From Lepisosteus oculatus (Eukaryota; Chordata; Actinopteri; Semionotiformes; Lepisosteidae): DNA of 64,000 nucleotides. Every line of letters begins with the position of its first letter. Position 1 is the first letter of the stretch. The notes under the pieces were generated by a model. That model ran no database searches. It was not told the origin of the DNA and worked only from the letters and a program-made list of their open reading frames with translations. The DNA lies in the NCBI RefSeq assembly GCF_040954835.1, contig NC_090703.1, positions 12,333,001 to 12,397,000 of the forward strand, read 5' to 3'. A program made the translations under genes and the position numbers. Positions 42,600-53,951 of this stretch are shown here, piece by piece.

Positions 42600-45212
42600 C
42601 AAATAACAACGACCCAAGAAAAGTTTGGCTGGAAAATCGAGAAAGTATGTATGTTTTGATCTATGACGTTTTTTGTACCACAGAACTAAAATTGCTCTTT
42701 TTCACCTCATAATGAAAATTAATTAATATTACTATTAAATAATGTTTGTATTGATTTGTGGCATTTAGTTTTTTTTCTGTCTTTATTATACATATACAGC
42801 CAGAATGCATATCAAAAAGAAAACTATAGAGGGTGTTTTGCATCAACGCCTTTTTGTTTTACTGTATATACTTTGTTACATGTACACATAATTTCATCAG
42901 TTACATTGACTCATTCAATTAAAATAAACGTTAGCAGTAATGAAGAGAAAATAAAGTATGCTGTTCATTTAATACACTGAATGCTATGTAGAAATATAGG
43001 TTACATAGAAAGAAAACATTCCATTATTTCCACAATAATTGATTTTCCATTCATCCTGGTATTGTCTTTCCTCTTATACTGATGACCGACGATTTTTTTT
43101 CTTGAATTTAAAAACATTTCTTAATTGCCTAGGAGCAGTCTTCCTGATAGCCACTAGAGGGCACTAGACACAAAACGTGGACTAGGCGGAAGAGAGCCGA
43201 TCCACACATTAGTCTAAGTGCCCATTTGAGGATATTATTGTATTGACTTGACTTGTCCTAAAGTCCTTTGTGCTATACAAGAAGGTGCATTGACTACTTT
43301 TCATCCAGCACATAAATAAGGGGTCTAAATTCTACGCATCAAACACCAAATATATCCAGTGCCAAAGCTTGGCATTAATCTTTGTGCCAAAGTCTCCCCA
43401 GCTTGTTAAACCACTGAGTCTGCATCAAGTACAAAGACGCCTCCACTAAATGGATAGGTGAAGTTTATCACCATGGCAACAGGTTTTGACCACTAGCCAG
43501 AGTTATCTGAATTCTTCCGATTTCCCAGAGATTAAAGTTCTGTTGTAGCGCTCAAAAAGGGAGCCTACATAAAACACATGATTTAGATCTCTATCACAAA
43601 ACTTCCTTTCTGTTACGAAGCCCGGTACAGAGATTTTGAACTTTAGCTGACTGACATTTCTGTGTTGTACTGCATTTTGTTGGCCTGTGCACTGCAACTG
43701 GCATTTCCAATTCACTTTTCTTAAACTCAATTGTTAGGTGTGCCAACGCCTAACCCTCTGGCTAAGGAACACAGAAGGAACACTTTGCTCAGAATATTAA
43801 ATGGCAATACCACTAATACCGTGGGAGGGATCTTTATAGCTTTGCAAACCGCATACAGATGATACAGATGACTGTAAGAAAAATAAAAAAAATAGAGAGA
43901 GGACTGGACTTGGATTAAATCAAGTGAGCAGAAATACAATATTAGTGTCTGCTTTTATTGCAAGGATTTCTTAGCTTTTCTTTTTATGAACTACTATTAA
44001 ATCAACATGTCAAGCATTTCCTGCTTTGCTGTCTGATTGCCATGCCCAAAAAACACAAAATAGATTTTGGGGGGGGGGGTTGTTTTCGAGCTGACTTGTG
44101 ATCTCTCTCAGAACCGAGGTGGAAGTCGTTCTGTCCGGAGCTGCGGAGGCTGGTCCACCTTCCCTGGGGCTGTGCTTGCCGTTTCTGTAAATGGTTGCTC
44201 GGCGTAGGGGCTGGAGACCTGAGAGAGCGTCAGCTTTAAGAGTCTGGCACGGCCATCTGTTTGCTTTCATGGCTGCTACTGCTGCTAGAAAACTTCTAAT
44301 CAGAGGTGTATGTGACTCAGAGGAGACTGGCTTTGTAATTGTGCAATAAAGGTACGCCTTGCAAGGGGTCTGTATCCATTTGATTGCATGCCAGTATTTG
44401 CAGACAAGTATAACAAACCGAGTTGGCATTTCGAAATCTGATTTCTCGACTAATGCACTGCTGTGACTAATGGGGTAGTTATATATAATCTGAAGGAAGG
44501 GCCGCCCAGCCCTGTAGAACAAGTACTGTAAGTGATGACAGAAAAGATCAGTCACATCTTTGACTATGCAGTGACGTCCCGTGAAAGGGTCCTTCTGTTT
44601 ATTTCGATGTAAGCCTTCTTGTGCAGGTACCGGACTGATCATTTTAAGGCTTTCTATTTGTTTTGCTCTAATGACCTTGGCCTTACCCTGACTCCTTACC
44701 AATTACCAAGTACAGCACTGCATTCTGAAAATCTAAACATCTGAGGTTTACCAAAGCTATTTCTCCTCCATCTCTTTCCGGTTTACTTTGTTTTTAGCTA
44801 TGACAATAATAGATCAGTTGGAAATGGTTTGAAATGCTGTCTCTGGTGCCTCTCAGATTTGAAATTTCCACTGAGCATTTAATCATTTTATTAAAGACTC
44901 TACAGCTGACTCTGTTTTCCATTACTTTGCTGGGAAAAGTCATAATCCAATTCAAGTGTTAGAAACCAGGAATAGCAAATATCTTTAAATAACTCTTCCC
45001 AGTTCCCGTAACTAGATTGTATTTTTTTATGCTGAATTGCAGTGAGTAACTCTTAGTATTATTTCCATATAGTGTGTTGTCCTTTTTTTTGCAAACTTTA
45101 GCTAAGTGACTTAACCAAGTCACAACTCAGACCTCACCTTGGAGCTGAACTTCCAATTCACTGAGACATTACGTGAGACCTCCCTCAGTATACAGTATAT
45201 AGCACTCACATT
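42600..45212. other. Gene-free spacer right of the receptor
   Basis: Mostly AT-rich. It includes a run of ten G at about 44069-44078 and a 230-codon minus-strand ORF at 44010-44702 that I cannot assign (see its own entry). Confidence 0.4.
44010..44702 (-). other. Unassigned 230-codon ORF
   Basis: This is the longest unexplained frame that is not mainly microsatellite. It begins MVRSQGKAKVIRAKQIESLK and passes through the G10 run, which encodes prolines (NNPPPQN). No domain, signal peptide or membrane helix is evident, and no splice partner was seen. GC-richer sequence at 44,100-44,290 lowers the chance of stops, so the frame may be accidental. Confidence 0.15.
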
Positions 45213-45218
45213 GCTTCA

Positions 45219-45268
<50 letters not shown>

Positions 45269-45535
45269 TGCTTACAATTACAGTATGTATTGCTTTTCTG
45301 GACACTCCACTCAAAGTGTTTTACAAGTAATGGGGGTCCCCTCCACCACCACCAATGTGCAGCATCCACCTGGATGATGCGATGGCCGCCATAGTGCACC
45401 AGAACGCTCACCACACATCAGCTATCAGTGGAGAGGAGAACAGAGTGATGAAGCCAATTCATAGATGGGAATTATTAGGAGGCCGTGCTTGGTAAAGGCT
45501 AATGGGAAATTTGGCCAGTACCTAGTTTCTGCTAA
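45213..45535 (-). mobile_element. 5S-family SINE body, copy 2, truncated, with AAT tail
   Basis: In reverse orientation: an (AAT)n tract, then TTCTGGACACTCCACTCAAA and the CATCCACCTGGATGATGCGA block of the SINE body seen at 38,100-38,210 and 47,060-47,165. The 5S-like head is missing. Confidence 0.75.
45219..45269. repeat. (AAT)n microsatellite
   Basis: About 17 perfect AAT units, which form the 3' tail of the adjacent reversed SINE. Confidence 0.9.
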
Positions 45536-46885
45536 GGATTTCTTAGTAATAAACTGCCTTATGCCTTAAATTACCTAACGCTAACACATTACTGATCTTC
45601 CTAGCACAACACATGACAAATGAAGCACTTGGGTTATTTACAGTACATTTTTGAAGGTCACAGAACAGCACTATTATGAAATGCACCAAAATTGGCAGTT
45701 CACAAGTATGATTACTGTATTTCCGATACCAATAATTATGAAACCTATTTCCATGTGACACTTTTTACATAGCTAAACAACCTGAACACTTGGTTTAAAA
45801 GAAAACTCATAACTGCTTAATTTACCTTTACTAATGGCAGAAATGTTGTCCAACTACAGCTATACAGTATACCTGCCTGGAAATGATTCTCAGAATCATA
45901 AGCTCGAAACCAAACTAAATGCTGGGCACCATAGGCAAGGAAAATACACTACTCAAAAGCTAACACTAATACAGGATACATGTGTGCTATTTACCATTCC
46001 TCTCTGGACAGACAAGTCCTGTATTATCTGATACTGTGTATAGGCATATGAAAAATGGTGAGCCATTCATGTTTGGTCCAAGAGAGATGTGATATTTCCA
46101 TTTACGGTTGCCCATTGTATTCCAGTCAGGCATCATTTTAATGTGCTGAAAAAGCTGTTCTGTTGTCTTTGGCAGAAAGCTGCAATACCTGGACATAAAA
46201 ATAAATTCTTGTTCACCTACTGTAAATGCTGTACTTCTGTCATGATCAGTGTTATGGCTTTTGGATTCAAAGAGTCCACAGCAAGAACTATGAAAATGAA
46301 GTTCTTGTCTCCTGGGAGAAAACAGAGGTAATCAGACAGTGCCATAACATTCCTTTATGTTAAACAGGTTTTCCAAAAATCTAATTTCAAATTGCCAATC
46401 ATCTGTCGGCTTCATTATTGATACACGTGTGAGTTTTTTTCTCTATGCAGACTAACATACTGTGTACAGTAGGTGGAAAAACACAGCTGAGAGATTTTTC
46501 TTACTTTATGAAATGGAAATTTCTCCTCACAATGAGAATTTCTTTTAGTGGTGATGAAATGAGAAACATGACAATGTCTGCAGACTGCCCCTTGTAGATT
46601 TTTTAAAGACCTTTTCAATCCTTTGCATATTGGGATTTAGCTTACAATTATGGTGGGTTTGAATTAACAACGTTTGGCTGAACTGGTGATTTCCTTAGTG
46701 ATAGTGGTTCTCAATGGAATCACATCCTCTTTTCAAATAGTATTGTATTTACTGTACTTCCCTTTTCAACTCCTGATTTACCAATTTTTAGTTGCACTCC
46801 TAAACAAGCTTCACAAAGAGTGACTTACCCCTTAGGATTTATTATGGACTTTATACATTCAATATGATATAGCCAGCAGCTACTG
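45536..46885. other. Gene-free spacer
   Basis: AT-rich sequence with no recognised element or domain. Confidence 0.45.
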
Positions 46886-47172
46886 TATATCACTCTGCAA
46901 CTCACAACTGGCAACCCACTGAAGCTAAGCAGGTGTGAGCCTGGTTGGTACCTGGATGGGAGACCTCCTGGAGAAAAAATTAAGGTTGCTGCTGGAAGAG
47001 GTGTTCTGCTCTCCTCCCCACTGATAGCTGATGTGTGGTGAGTGTTCTGGCGCACTATGGTGGCTGTTGCATCATCCAGGTGGATGCTACACATTGGTGA
47101 TGGAGGGGAGACCCCATTACCTGTAAAGCGCTTTGAGTGGAGTGTCCAGAAAAGCGCTATATAAGTGTAATA
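46886..47172 (+). mobile_element. 5S rRNA-headed SINE, copy 3, internally deleted
   Basis: The head has CTGAAGCTAAGCAGGTGTGA and TACCTGGATGGGAGACCTCC, closer to 5S rRNA than copy 1. The body is shorter than copy 1 because about 200 bp are missing after the head. It ends with GTAAAGCGCTTTGAGTGGAG and AAAAGCGCTATATAAGTGTA but lacks an ATT tail. Confidence 0.82.
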
Positions 47173-48378
47173 CTTCAATGTCTGCAATGTACAGTACTGG
47201 AATGCAGTCGACAAATGACAGCAAGGTCTGGATCTGAGAGGTTCTAGCCTAAATATTCCACAAAGGTAAAGTAAATATTATGAACAAGAGATTACAATTT
47301 TAGCTGACATTTTATCAGAGCAAGTAATATATATATATTTTTTGTTAACATTAATATAAACAGTCTGAGTGTCTGTATTACCTCACCAATGACAATAATC
47401 TCTGTAGATGCAAGAACTTTACTCCCACATGAACCGAGTTGCCCACCATAGCTGGGGGCTAATGGGAAGTGTAAAATACACTGAATTATTATTGTATTTA
47501 TTTAGAGAACACAGAATTTAATTATGCTTCAGTCCATAGTATGGGGGTGATGTACAGAAGAGTCTCTGGATTCATAACTGGTGGGTTGTGGTTGTGGGCT
47601 TAAGTCCCCACTACAGAAACTGCTTGAGCCAAGAGGTACTTTATCCCAGTTGCTCCAGTCCAACCAGCAGTACGAAAGAGGACCAGTGTGGCCGAGGGGG
47701 AAACTCATCCGGGATGAGGGAGTAACTGTATATGCTCTCTGTTCACTTAGTGCCATGGAACCAAGAAAATCACTGTCCTGATGATACAGAAATTGCTTAA
47801 TGTCTGCATTTTAAGGCAACTGTGCCAAACAAGTTAGCCGAGTGACACTTTAGTACTTTACAGTATGTATAAATTAAGATAGTAATTTTCTACTTACCGT
47901 AGCTGAGTGTTACCTGGTAAACTGCATAGAAACCTTAGTGACACCATAGTGCTTTATGCAAGGAAAGACATAAAGCTTTCAATACATAATGCCAGACCAG
48001 GCAATGGAGATATCCAATTCAGTGTCTTAAAGACACCGATGATTTGTTTCATATGTATAGAAACAAATCATCTGTTTGAATATATATGGGAATGCTAGTG
48101 AGTTACTGTTCAATTCAGCAAGTAATATACTTAATTATGGGAACTCTGGTCTTTGACAGCTGACAATTTCTGTTGTTAATGATTTCTAAGTAATACAACA
48201 AGTGACTTGCAATAGATAATAAGAACATTTTCCAAGTCTTGGAAATTAAAGATTTAAAGATTTCTGTAATAGTTTCCAGAATTTGGCTTTTCAAGAGCTG
48301 GAGACACCTGGATAACATTATAGGAAAACACGACTATCAGTAAGATGCTCCTACTAAATCTGACACTGCTGAAATCAA
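47173..48378. other. Gene-free spacer
   Basis: AT-rich, with a short AT dinucleotide tract near 47,330. The small ORFs near 47,530-47,780 overlap on both strands and carry no domain. Confidence 0.45.
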
Positions 48379-49118
48379 TCCAATCATTTTCTAACCACAT
48401 CTTTCAATTCAGGGTCACAGGAGAGCTAGAGTCTGTCAACAGGCACAAGGCAGCACGCAGCCTGGACACTGCAGGGCAAACACAGACACAAACACACACA
48501 CTCTAGGAGCCCCTTAACCTACAGTAGCAGTATCAAAGACAGTTTTCCAAACTCATACATCAGAAAGACTAATGAAACCAAACTTAATCCTGCAGCTAGG
48601 ATCACACATTCCCTCCTTCTCTTAACGACAGACTACTCTTCTTTTAAATTTTCTCCATTCATTGGAAGTTTCATTTCACACCTCTCTATACCTATTCTGA
48701 CTTCACACCTCTTGATTGGCCTCTCTTTCTGTCCCCTGCTCCCGTCTCTCGCTCCTCCTCTCTCCCAGCCTTTGTTCTCCCGCTACTTTACCTTTGCCTA
48801 CTGCCCTGTCTCTCTCACACCTGAAGAAGGCTCCACGGCTGAAACGTTGTGTTTTCTCTCTTCTTTTTTTCAGCATGGAATAAACCTATTACTTGTTCCT
48901 TTGCAGCCTACGCATGCTGACGCAGCTACCCACCTGAACTACTAGTAGCAGTATGTGTTTGGACTGTGTTTGAGAAATCCAGTGCACCCAAAAGAAAGCC
49001 ACACCAACAAGGGGAGAACATACAAACTCCACACAAATAGCACCCTAGGTCCAGAATTGAATGCAGGGCCTGAGGGCTGTAAGGCGGCATGCTCACCCCT
49101 GTGCCATTGTGCCACCCA
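48379..49118 (-). mobile_element. tRNA-headed SINE split by a nested insertion
   Basis: The two halves (48379-48533 and 48955-49118) together make one reversed copy of the SINE: ATTTTCTAACCACATC, AATTCAGGGTCACAGG and ACACAAACACACACA on the left, then GGGGAGAACATACAAACTCC and the reversed tRNA-like head ending GTGCCACC on the right. The interruption carries a target-site duplication. Confidence 0.75.
48534..48943 (+). mobile_element. 410 bp element nested in the SINE, ends with the CTGAAGAAGG repeat
   Basis: The insertion is bounded by an 11 bp direct repeat, AGTAGCAGTAT, at 48523-48533 and 48944-48954. Its first 290 bp are C/T-rich with no ORF. Its last 120 bp are the dispersed repeat found also at 1-85 and 3194-3275: CACCTGAAGAAGGC, a GGCTGAAAC partner, a T/C tract, CAGCATGGAATAAACC, and finally CACCTGAACTACT. 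There is no poly(A) tail. The motif resembles the 3' end of Penelope-like elements in fish, which is my best guess for its origin. Confidence 0.65.
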
Positions 49119-49574
49119 CTGGTGAAATCGTCAGTTCTAATGAAAAAAACAACAGTGCAATAAGTGCAGTGGCAGTATTGTAGATGTTTTGATGACAAGC
49201 AGATGAGAGTGGAATTTGTTTAGAGTGGGAATTCTGACATTAAAAAAAAAATTCTGGGTTTAAAAAATAGCTGTGCCGTGGGTGGACACAAACTGGTTTT
49301 ATATAAATATAATGGGGGAGAAACTTTATTCTGTTTATGCTGATCTGATAATTTGGTATGTGGAGAATGTTGGACATTTCCCCTTTCCTCTATGTTCTCT
49401 TTATGATCATTAATGACTTTACATCCTTTCTTCCGGTGGTCACACATTCCATTAAAGTGGATCAGTGTGGGCAACTGCCCTGGAGATTGAAGAGTTCCTA
49501 ATAGAAAGGAATTAAAGTAAATTACAATAAAAGCAGTGAGGAAGCCATTCCAACCATTTAGCCCTTTTGGTACT

Positions 49575-49850
49575 TAATAACTCATAGATCGAAAGGTTTC
49601 AGCTGTATCTTGAAGGAAGCCAGGATATCAGTTTCAATGACTTGAGTGGGTAGCTTGCTCCCTACTCCCACCCTTTGGTTAAGGAAATGTCTAATGTTCT
49701 CGGCTTTAAATGCACTTCCACATACTTTCCACTTGGGCCCTGTGGTTCGTTTTTCACTGTTTATCCTTTGAGAATTTTGAAAACCTGTATCGTGTCCCCA
49801 CATCGTCTTCACACTTTAAGACTACGAGGGTCAGTTCTGCCATTAATATT
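49575..49850 (-). mobile_element. CR1-like LINE 3' fragment
   Basis: The minus strand gives TTGPKWKVCGSAFKAENIRH, then FLNQRVGVGSKLPTQVIETD and ILASFKIQLKPF, the C-terminus of a CR1-type reverse transcriptase ORF. It is the best-preserved of the copies of this family in the window but is short. Confidence 0.75.
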
Positions 49851-50219
49851 CATGAAAATGCGTCACAGAACAGGGTCACGCCATGTGTTTCAAAACCTCA
49901 TTTCTGGTGCATCGTTGTATTTTGAAATGTGAACATGGTACACTGGTATGGCCTTTTTCACTGTGCCAATGACGTGGGTTGGTGAAGGGTTTAGTTAGCA
50001 GCTTTCCATCACCGAGAACACAAACATCAAAGGAGTTTCAAAACTAACGAGGTTGATTTGGCTGATGATGTCTTGCTCGTTTTGAATATTAATGGAGCCG
50101 ACCTTATGTGTGCATTGGAAGCATTATGCTGTGCAGATCCACCCGTTTAGGAAAAAAAAGTCTTTCAAATTCTGAAATTTGCATTCCATTATAGGTAGAT
50201 CTTCAACCTTTTACGCTGG

Positions 50220-50769
50220 AAATATAATGTGGGAGGAATAGATATCGGAAGGGACCGCTTACACTCCCCCTCACCAATCTGATGACATAGAAACAGTGAC
50301 TGTGCGTTTTCGCCTTGGGAATAGGAGAAAAGAAAAAAACCGAATCAGTTTTTTCTTTGCTGTTTTTTTAAATACAGTATGGGTTCATTCCGCAAACTAA
50401 AGAAACATTTAGAACGCCGCCCGAAAAACGTAGAAATCGAGTTACACTCAAAGGTCTGCCCTCCTTTGTCATTTTGAGGCAGGGGATTGCTTAAGTGTGA
50501 GTCAGTACTTCAGGAGCGAGGTTTCCCAAAGGCTGTTTACATAGACTGATGATTGTTTCAAGATAGCAAGTGGCGCTGGCACTGCCTTAGCATAACATTC
50601 TTCACTTGTGCGAGACTGAACGAGGAAGTGCTGCAAACCCGCAAAGCGAGTAGCAACGCGCTTCAGCTTGTCTGCAAGGCATTAAAGTAAAATCGAAAGA
50701 AACTTGCTCAGAAAAAAAAAAGTGTTTTGCAAAATAAGGAAGACACCCCATGTAAACCGCGTCGTCGCT
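50220..50769 (+). promoter_or_regulatory. itpka: Promoter and 5' untranslated region of the itpka-like gene
   Basis: CpG frequency rises from about 50,220 up to the start codon. A TGAGTCAG word (50498-50505) fits the AP-1 consensus, which would suit an activity-regulated gene. The reading frame of exon 1 is open upstream to 50704 but contains no ATG before 50770. No TATA box is evident near a defined start. Confidence 0.4.
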
Positions 50770-51498
50770 ATGCTCCACACATACGGCGATACAAGTGGAG
50801 ATCCCACTACGCAGCGAGATAGCAATCAAGAAATACTCTCAGGGACAGCCGTCAGCTCTCGCAGAAGCAGCAAGTCAAGACAGCGTAGTTTCGCCAATTC
50901 AGTGACAGAAAATGCTGGATTGAAGTCTGGAAAGCGGACGGAATTCATATGCCATGAAATAACCGGAGTTAGCGTGGTGGAGCTCAGATCATTGTTCGAG
51001 GAGCCCCGCAAAAGTGACAGCAACCTTCGCCGCCCTCACCAAGCCAACCCAGGCAAACACATGCCCAAAGAACGGCGAAGGTCTACCAGGGAGCTCAGCC
51101 AAACGAGTGGGCATGGGAGCAGCGGGACTGGCTCTCTGAAGGAGAGGAGAGCCAGCCGCAAGGTGCCGGAAGGCTGCAACGGGGGCTCGCCGGTGGGTGA
51201 GCTCGGCAGCGGCGCGGCGGGCAAGGCCAGGGGCAGCTCACCTGCTGGATGGAACGGGCTGAATAACCACCGCGTGCCCCAGGTGACGATCACCCCCGAG
51301 GGCGGCGGGTGCCCCCGAGAGATGCAGGAGGAAGACTGGGGCGATGTTAATGGGCCTCTGCGCCGAAAGCTGTCGAACTCCTCGCTTTCTTCAACCGGGT
51401 CCTCGGTCTTTGAAGAATCCGAAGATGACATTCTTAGTGACAACGAGACCAAGAGTAAAGGCATTGTTACTTTGGAACCAGTGGAAGACACCGGCATA
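50770..51498 (+). CDS. itpka: Inositol-trisphosphate 3-kinase A, exon 1 (partial gene)
   Basis: ITPKA phosphorylates Ins(1,4,5)P3 to Ins(1,3,4,5)P4 and bundles F-actin through its N-terminus, chiefly in neurons. This exon gives the 243-residue N-terminal part. Matches to the known protein are SVVELRSLFE (68-77; actin-binding region, human SVGELRLLFE), VPQVTITPE (169-177; human IPQLTVTAE) and LSNSSLSSTGSSVFEESEDD followed by ILSDNE (201-225). The segment between is low-complexity, Ser/Arg/Gly-rich and not conserved. ATG 50770 has a purine at -3 and is the first in the frame. The exon ends at a consensus GTAAGT donor (51499) in phase 0. The catalytic exons are not in the window. ITPKB is less similar at the acidic block. 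Confidence 0.82.
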
Positions 51499-51830
51499 GT
51501 AAGTTCTCTTCTTTAATATCCCTTCTTACTGCATTAATTTGCTAGGGGGAATCCTGACTGCCTTTAAATCGTGTGAACCTTAATTTGAATAGAGATATTT
51601 TAAACGAGATGAAACGACTAGTAACACTGTAGTTTTAACCTATTTAACTGAAAGAACAAACGTTTATGCGTATTTGCTGAACTGTTTTAAAGTGATTTTA
51701 TAAAACTCTTTCTCACCAGATTGTGCGATAGTCAGAAATGCTGATCACTTTATTTCGCTTCACGGAAAGGTATTTTGCCGTCCTGCATAGCTATAATAAC
51801 AAATAATACAGAGTAAAAATGGGGGAACTG

Positions 51831-51870
51831 TGCTCCCGTAACTCGAAGTTAACTTGAAGTTACGGGAGCA
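51831..51870. repeat. 40 bp near-perfect palindrome
   Basis: The two 20 bp halves, meeting at 51850/51851 in GTTAAC, are reverse complements except for two adjacent positions (CG on one arm where the other predicts GA). The outer 12 bp of each arm match perfectly. As DNA it could extrude a cruciform; as RNA it would fold into a tight hairpin. Confidence 0.85.
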
Positions 51871-53093
51871 AAGAGCTTCTCTGCTGCATCTGAAATTAAA
51901 TATTAACGAAACAAGAAGATCCAGAGTGCAAGATTCGGTTTTCCCTTTAGATATGTTTTTTTTATTCCCTTTATATTATTGATGTGAAACTGCAGCGTTG
52001 CTTTGTGGGTTTCAGTGCTCGATGTGGCAAGTCTTTGTAAGGTACAAGTCCTCTTCGTTTTTGCTGTAAACACATTGTTAATGGATTGAATAGATTGGAC
52101 ATCCTCAATAAGATAGTCTGTATTCTCAATGAACCACTAATGAGATGTGTTAAACGAGAAGACAGTGTGCTCACTTCACACAGACCGTTCATGCAAAGAA
52201 CGTTTTGAATTTAAAGAGGCTGAGCAGATTCCTTTTTCATTTTTTTGTCTGATGTCTTAAGGTTTTAAATTAAATTTCCTTCCAGAAAGAGCGCTGACAT
52301 GTTATGTAATGATGAATTCTGAAACTCCCCCACAAAGATGAGGACTGGGATCCGTAGAACAGCTTGAAGACACTGAATGCCCTCTAGTCAGCGTAATATT
52401 ATTTTTTTCAGTTTGGAGGACAACGTTTAGAGCAACACTGTCAAACTGGCATAAAGTTACAGCTAAGATACCTGGAAACAGCAACTTGCATTATCCTTCT
52501 TTCCTTAACACCTGGGACACACAGGGCTATGGCTGTGTGGGGACATATGACATGCAGCTGTAATGAACTGGAGGCAGACAGACAGATGGGCAGATAGACA
52601 TGCAAGTAGATAAATATGTTTTGTGTTGTTTGATTTCAGGAGTATTTTTTATAGGTAGGGCACTTGTATTCCTTGATTATATGCAGCACGCTGCTCATAC
52701 AGTACTACACACCTACACAGTTTGGGGCCTACTACCTGTGTCCTACTGTATATTGCCCACAGCATTGTGAATCAGCCAGAGCTAATTAATATTAACATAA
52801 CTGCTGCCCACAGATCAAATCCAGCAGTGGGCATGAGCCTTGGTGGCAGAAAAGCTTGCCAGGTCAGATCTGGGAAAAGAGCCTCACCCTTTTAACGCTG
52901 GAAGGTATTCAAAACACGTAAATTACAGGCTGACAACCACCAAATCAGCAACACTTGCAAAGACACAAACATGTAAATGTTTTAACTTGTGTGAAAACAT
53001 TACGTTAATATGTAAATTTATATTTGTACACAATGTATGCAAAATCTTAAAACTGCATTTGCTATGAAAGTATTTTTCAATATATAAGATATA

Positions 53094-53111
53094 TACAGTA
53101 GGCCTACTGTA
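53094..53111. repeat. 18 bp perfect palindrome
   Basis: TACAGTAGGCCTACTGTA is its own reverse complement. It is built from the TACAGTA/TACTGTA word that is common throughout this window. Confidence 0.85.
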
Positions 53112-53630
53112 CAGTATATGAAATACTTTAAAGTTTCTTTGATATTTCACAGTGTAGTATACTAAATTAATTGATTAGTTTGGGCTTTTTAAGTTGAGAA
53201 TTAAATGATCATTTTGAAGTAGTTGTTCATTACTACTGAGAATTGAAAGCCCATTTTCAGCTGAAACAAAAATCTCTGAAACAGTTTTGGGATCTTAATC
53301 AAATCACTGTTTGGCTTAGGAAGCTGCCTTAGAACATGGACTCAAATAACAAGAATGATGATTTACTTAAAAGACAGCCCACCTGTATTCTGTGCAACAC
53401 TGCGAGAAAAAAAGTGATTTGTACCATTATAAGACCAGTCTGATGTACTGCATTCTCTTCACTGTCTCACACACCATTAATTAGTGATACTTTACATTCA
53501 TGTCAAGTTCTTACAATTACTATCAAGTAGGATCATGTTCTAGCTATGTAGACATTCTGTTTGTGCATGCACTAGAAAATCATAGGTCAGAACTACCAAA
53601 ACAAGATGTAATGTGTAATGTTGAATTGTT

Positions 53631-53951
53631 TGGCACTGGTGGGCACTGTGAGTGAACATTGCTGCTTTACAGTGCTCTGGCTCTGGGTTCAATTCCGTAC
53701 CTGGGGATCTGTGTGCATGGAGTTTATATGTTCTTCCTCTGTGCTTTGGTTATCTCCAAAAACATACTGGTATGTTAATACACTTCAGGGATTATTGGCC
53801 TTGGTGTGTGTGTTTGTGTCTACGTGTACCTAGTGATGAATTTATATTCCGTCCAGGGTGTATCCTGCCTTGAGCCTGTGACTTGCAAGGATAGGCTTTG
53901 GCTGTTCTGCAGCCCTGCATTGGAAGAGGCTGTTAGAAAATGGATGGATGG
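53631..53951 (+). mobile_element. tRNA-headed SINE, forward copy
   Basis: The head has a degenerate A box (CACTGTGAGTGAACATTGCT) and a B box (GGGTTCAATTCC), the polymerase III promoter of a tRNA-derived SINE. The body contains GTGCATGGAGTTTATATGTT and CGTCCAGGGTGTATCCTGCC, and the 3' end is AAAATGGATGGATGG. Reversed copies lie at 12369, 22050 and 48379. Confidence 0.75.

Larger units (their letters stand above)
51499..53630. other. Start of the itpka-like intron 1
   Basis: No coding exon recognised. It holds the 40 bp palindrome at 51831-51870 and an 18 bp perfect palindrome at 53094-53111. Confidence 0.5.

Noticed and set aside
44010-44702. A conserved gene between the receptor and itpka
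   Set aside because: The ORF has no recognised domain and lies in a patch with few stops; kept only as an unassigned feature.
53631-53700. A tRNA gene
   Set aside because: The A and B boxes are degenerate, no cloverleaf closes, and the sequence continues into a known SINE body.
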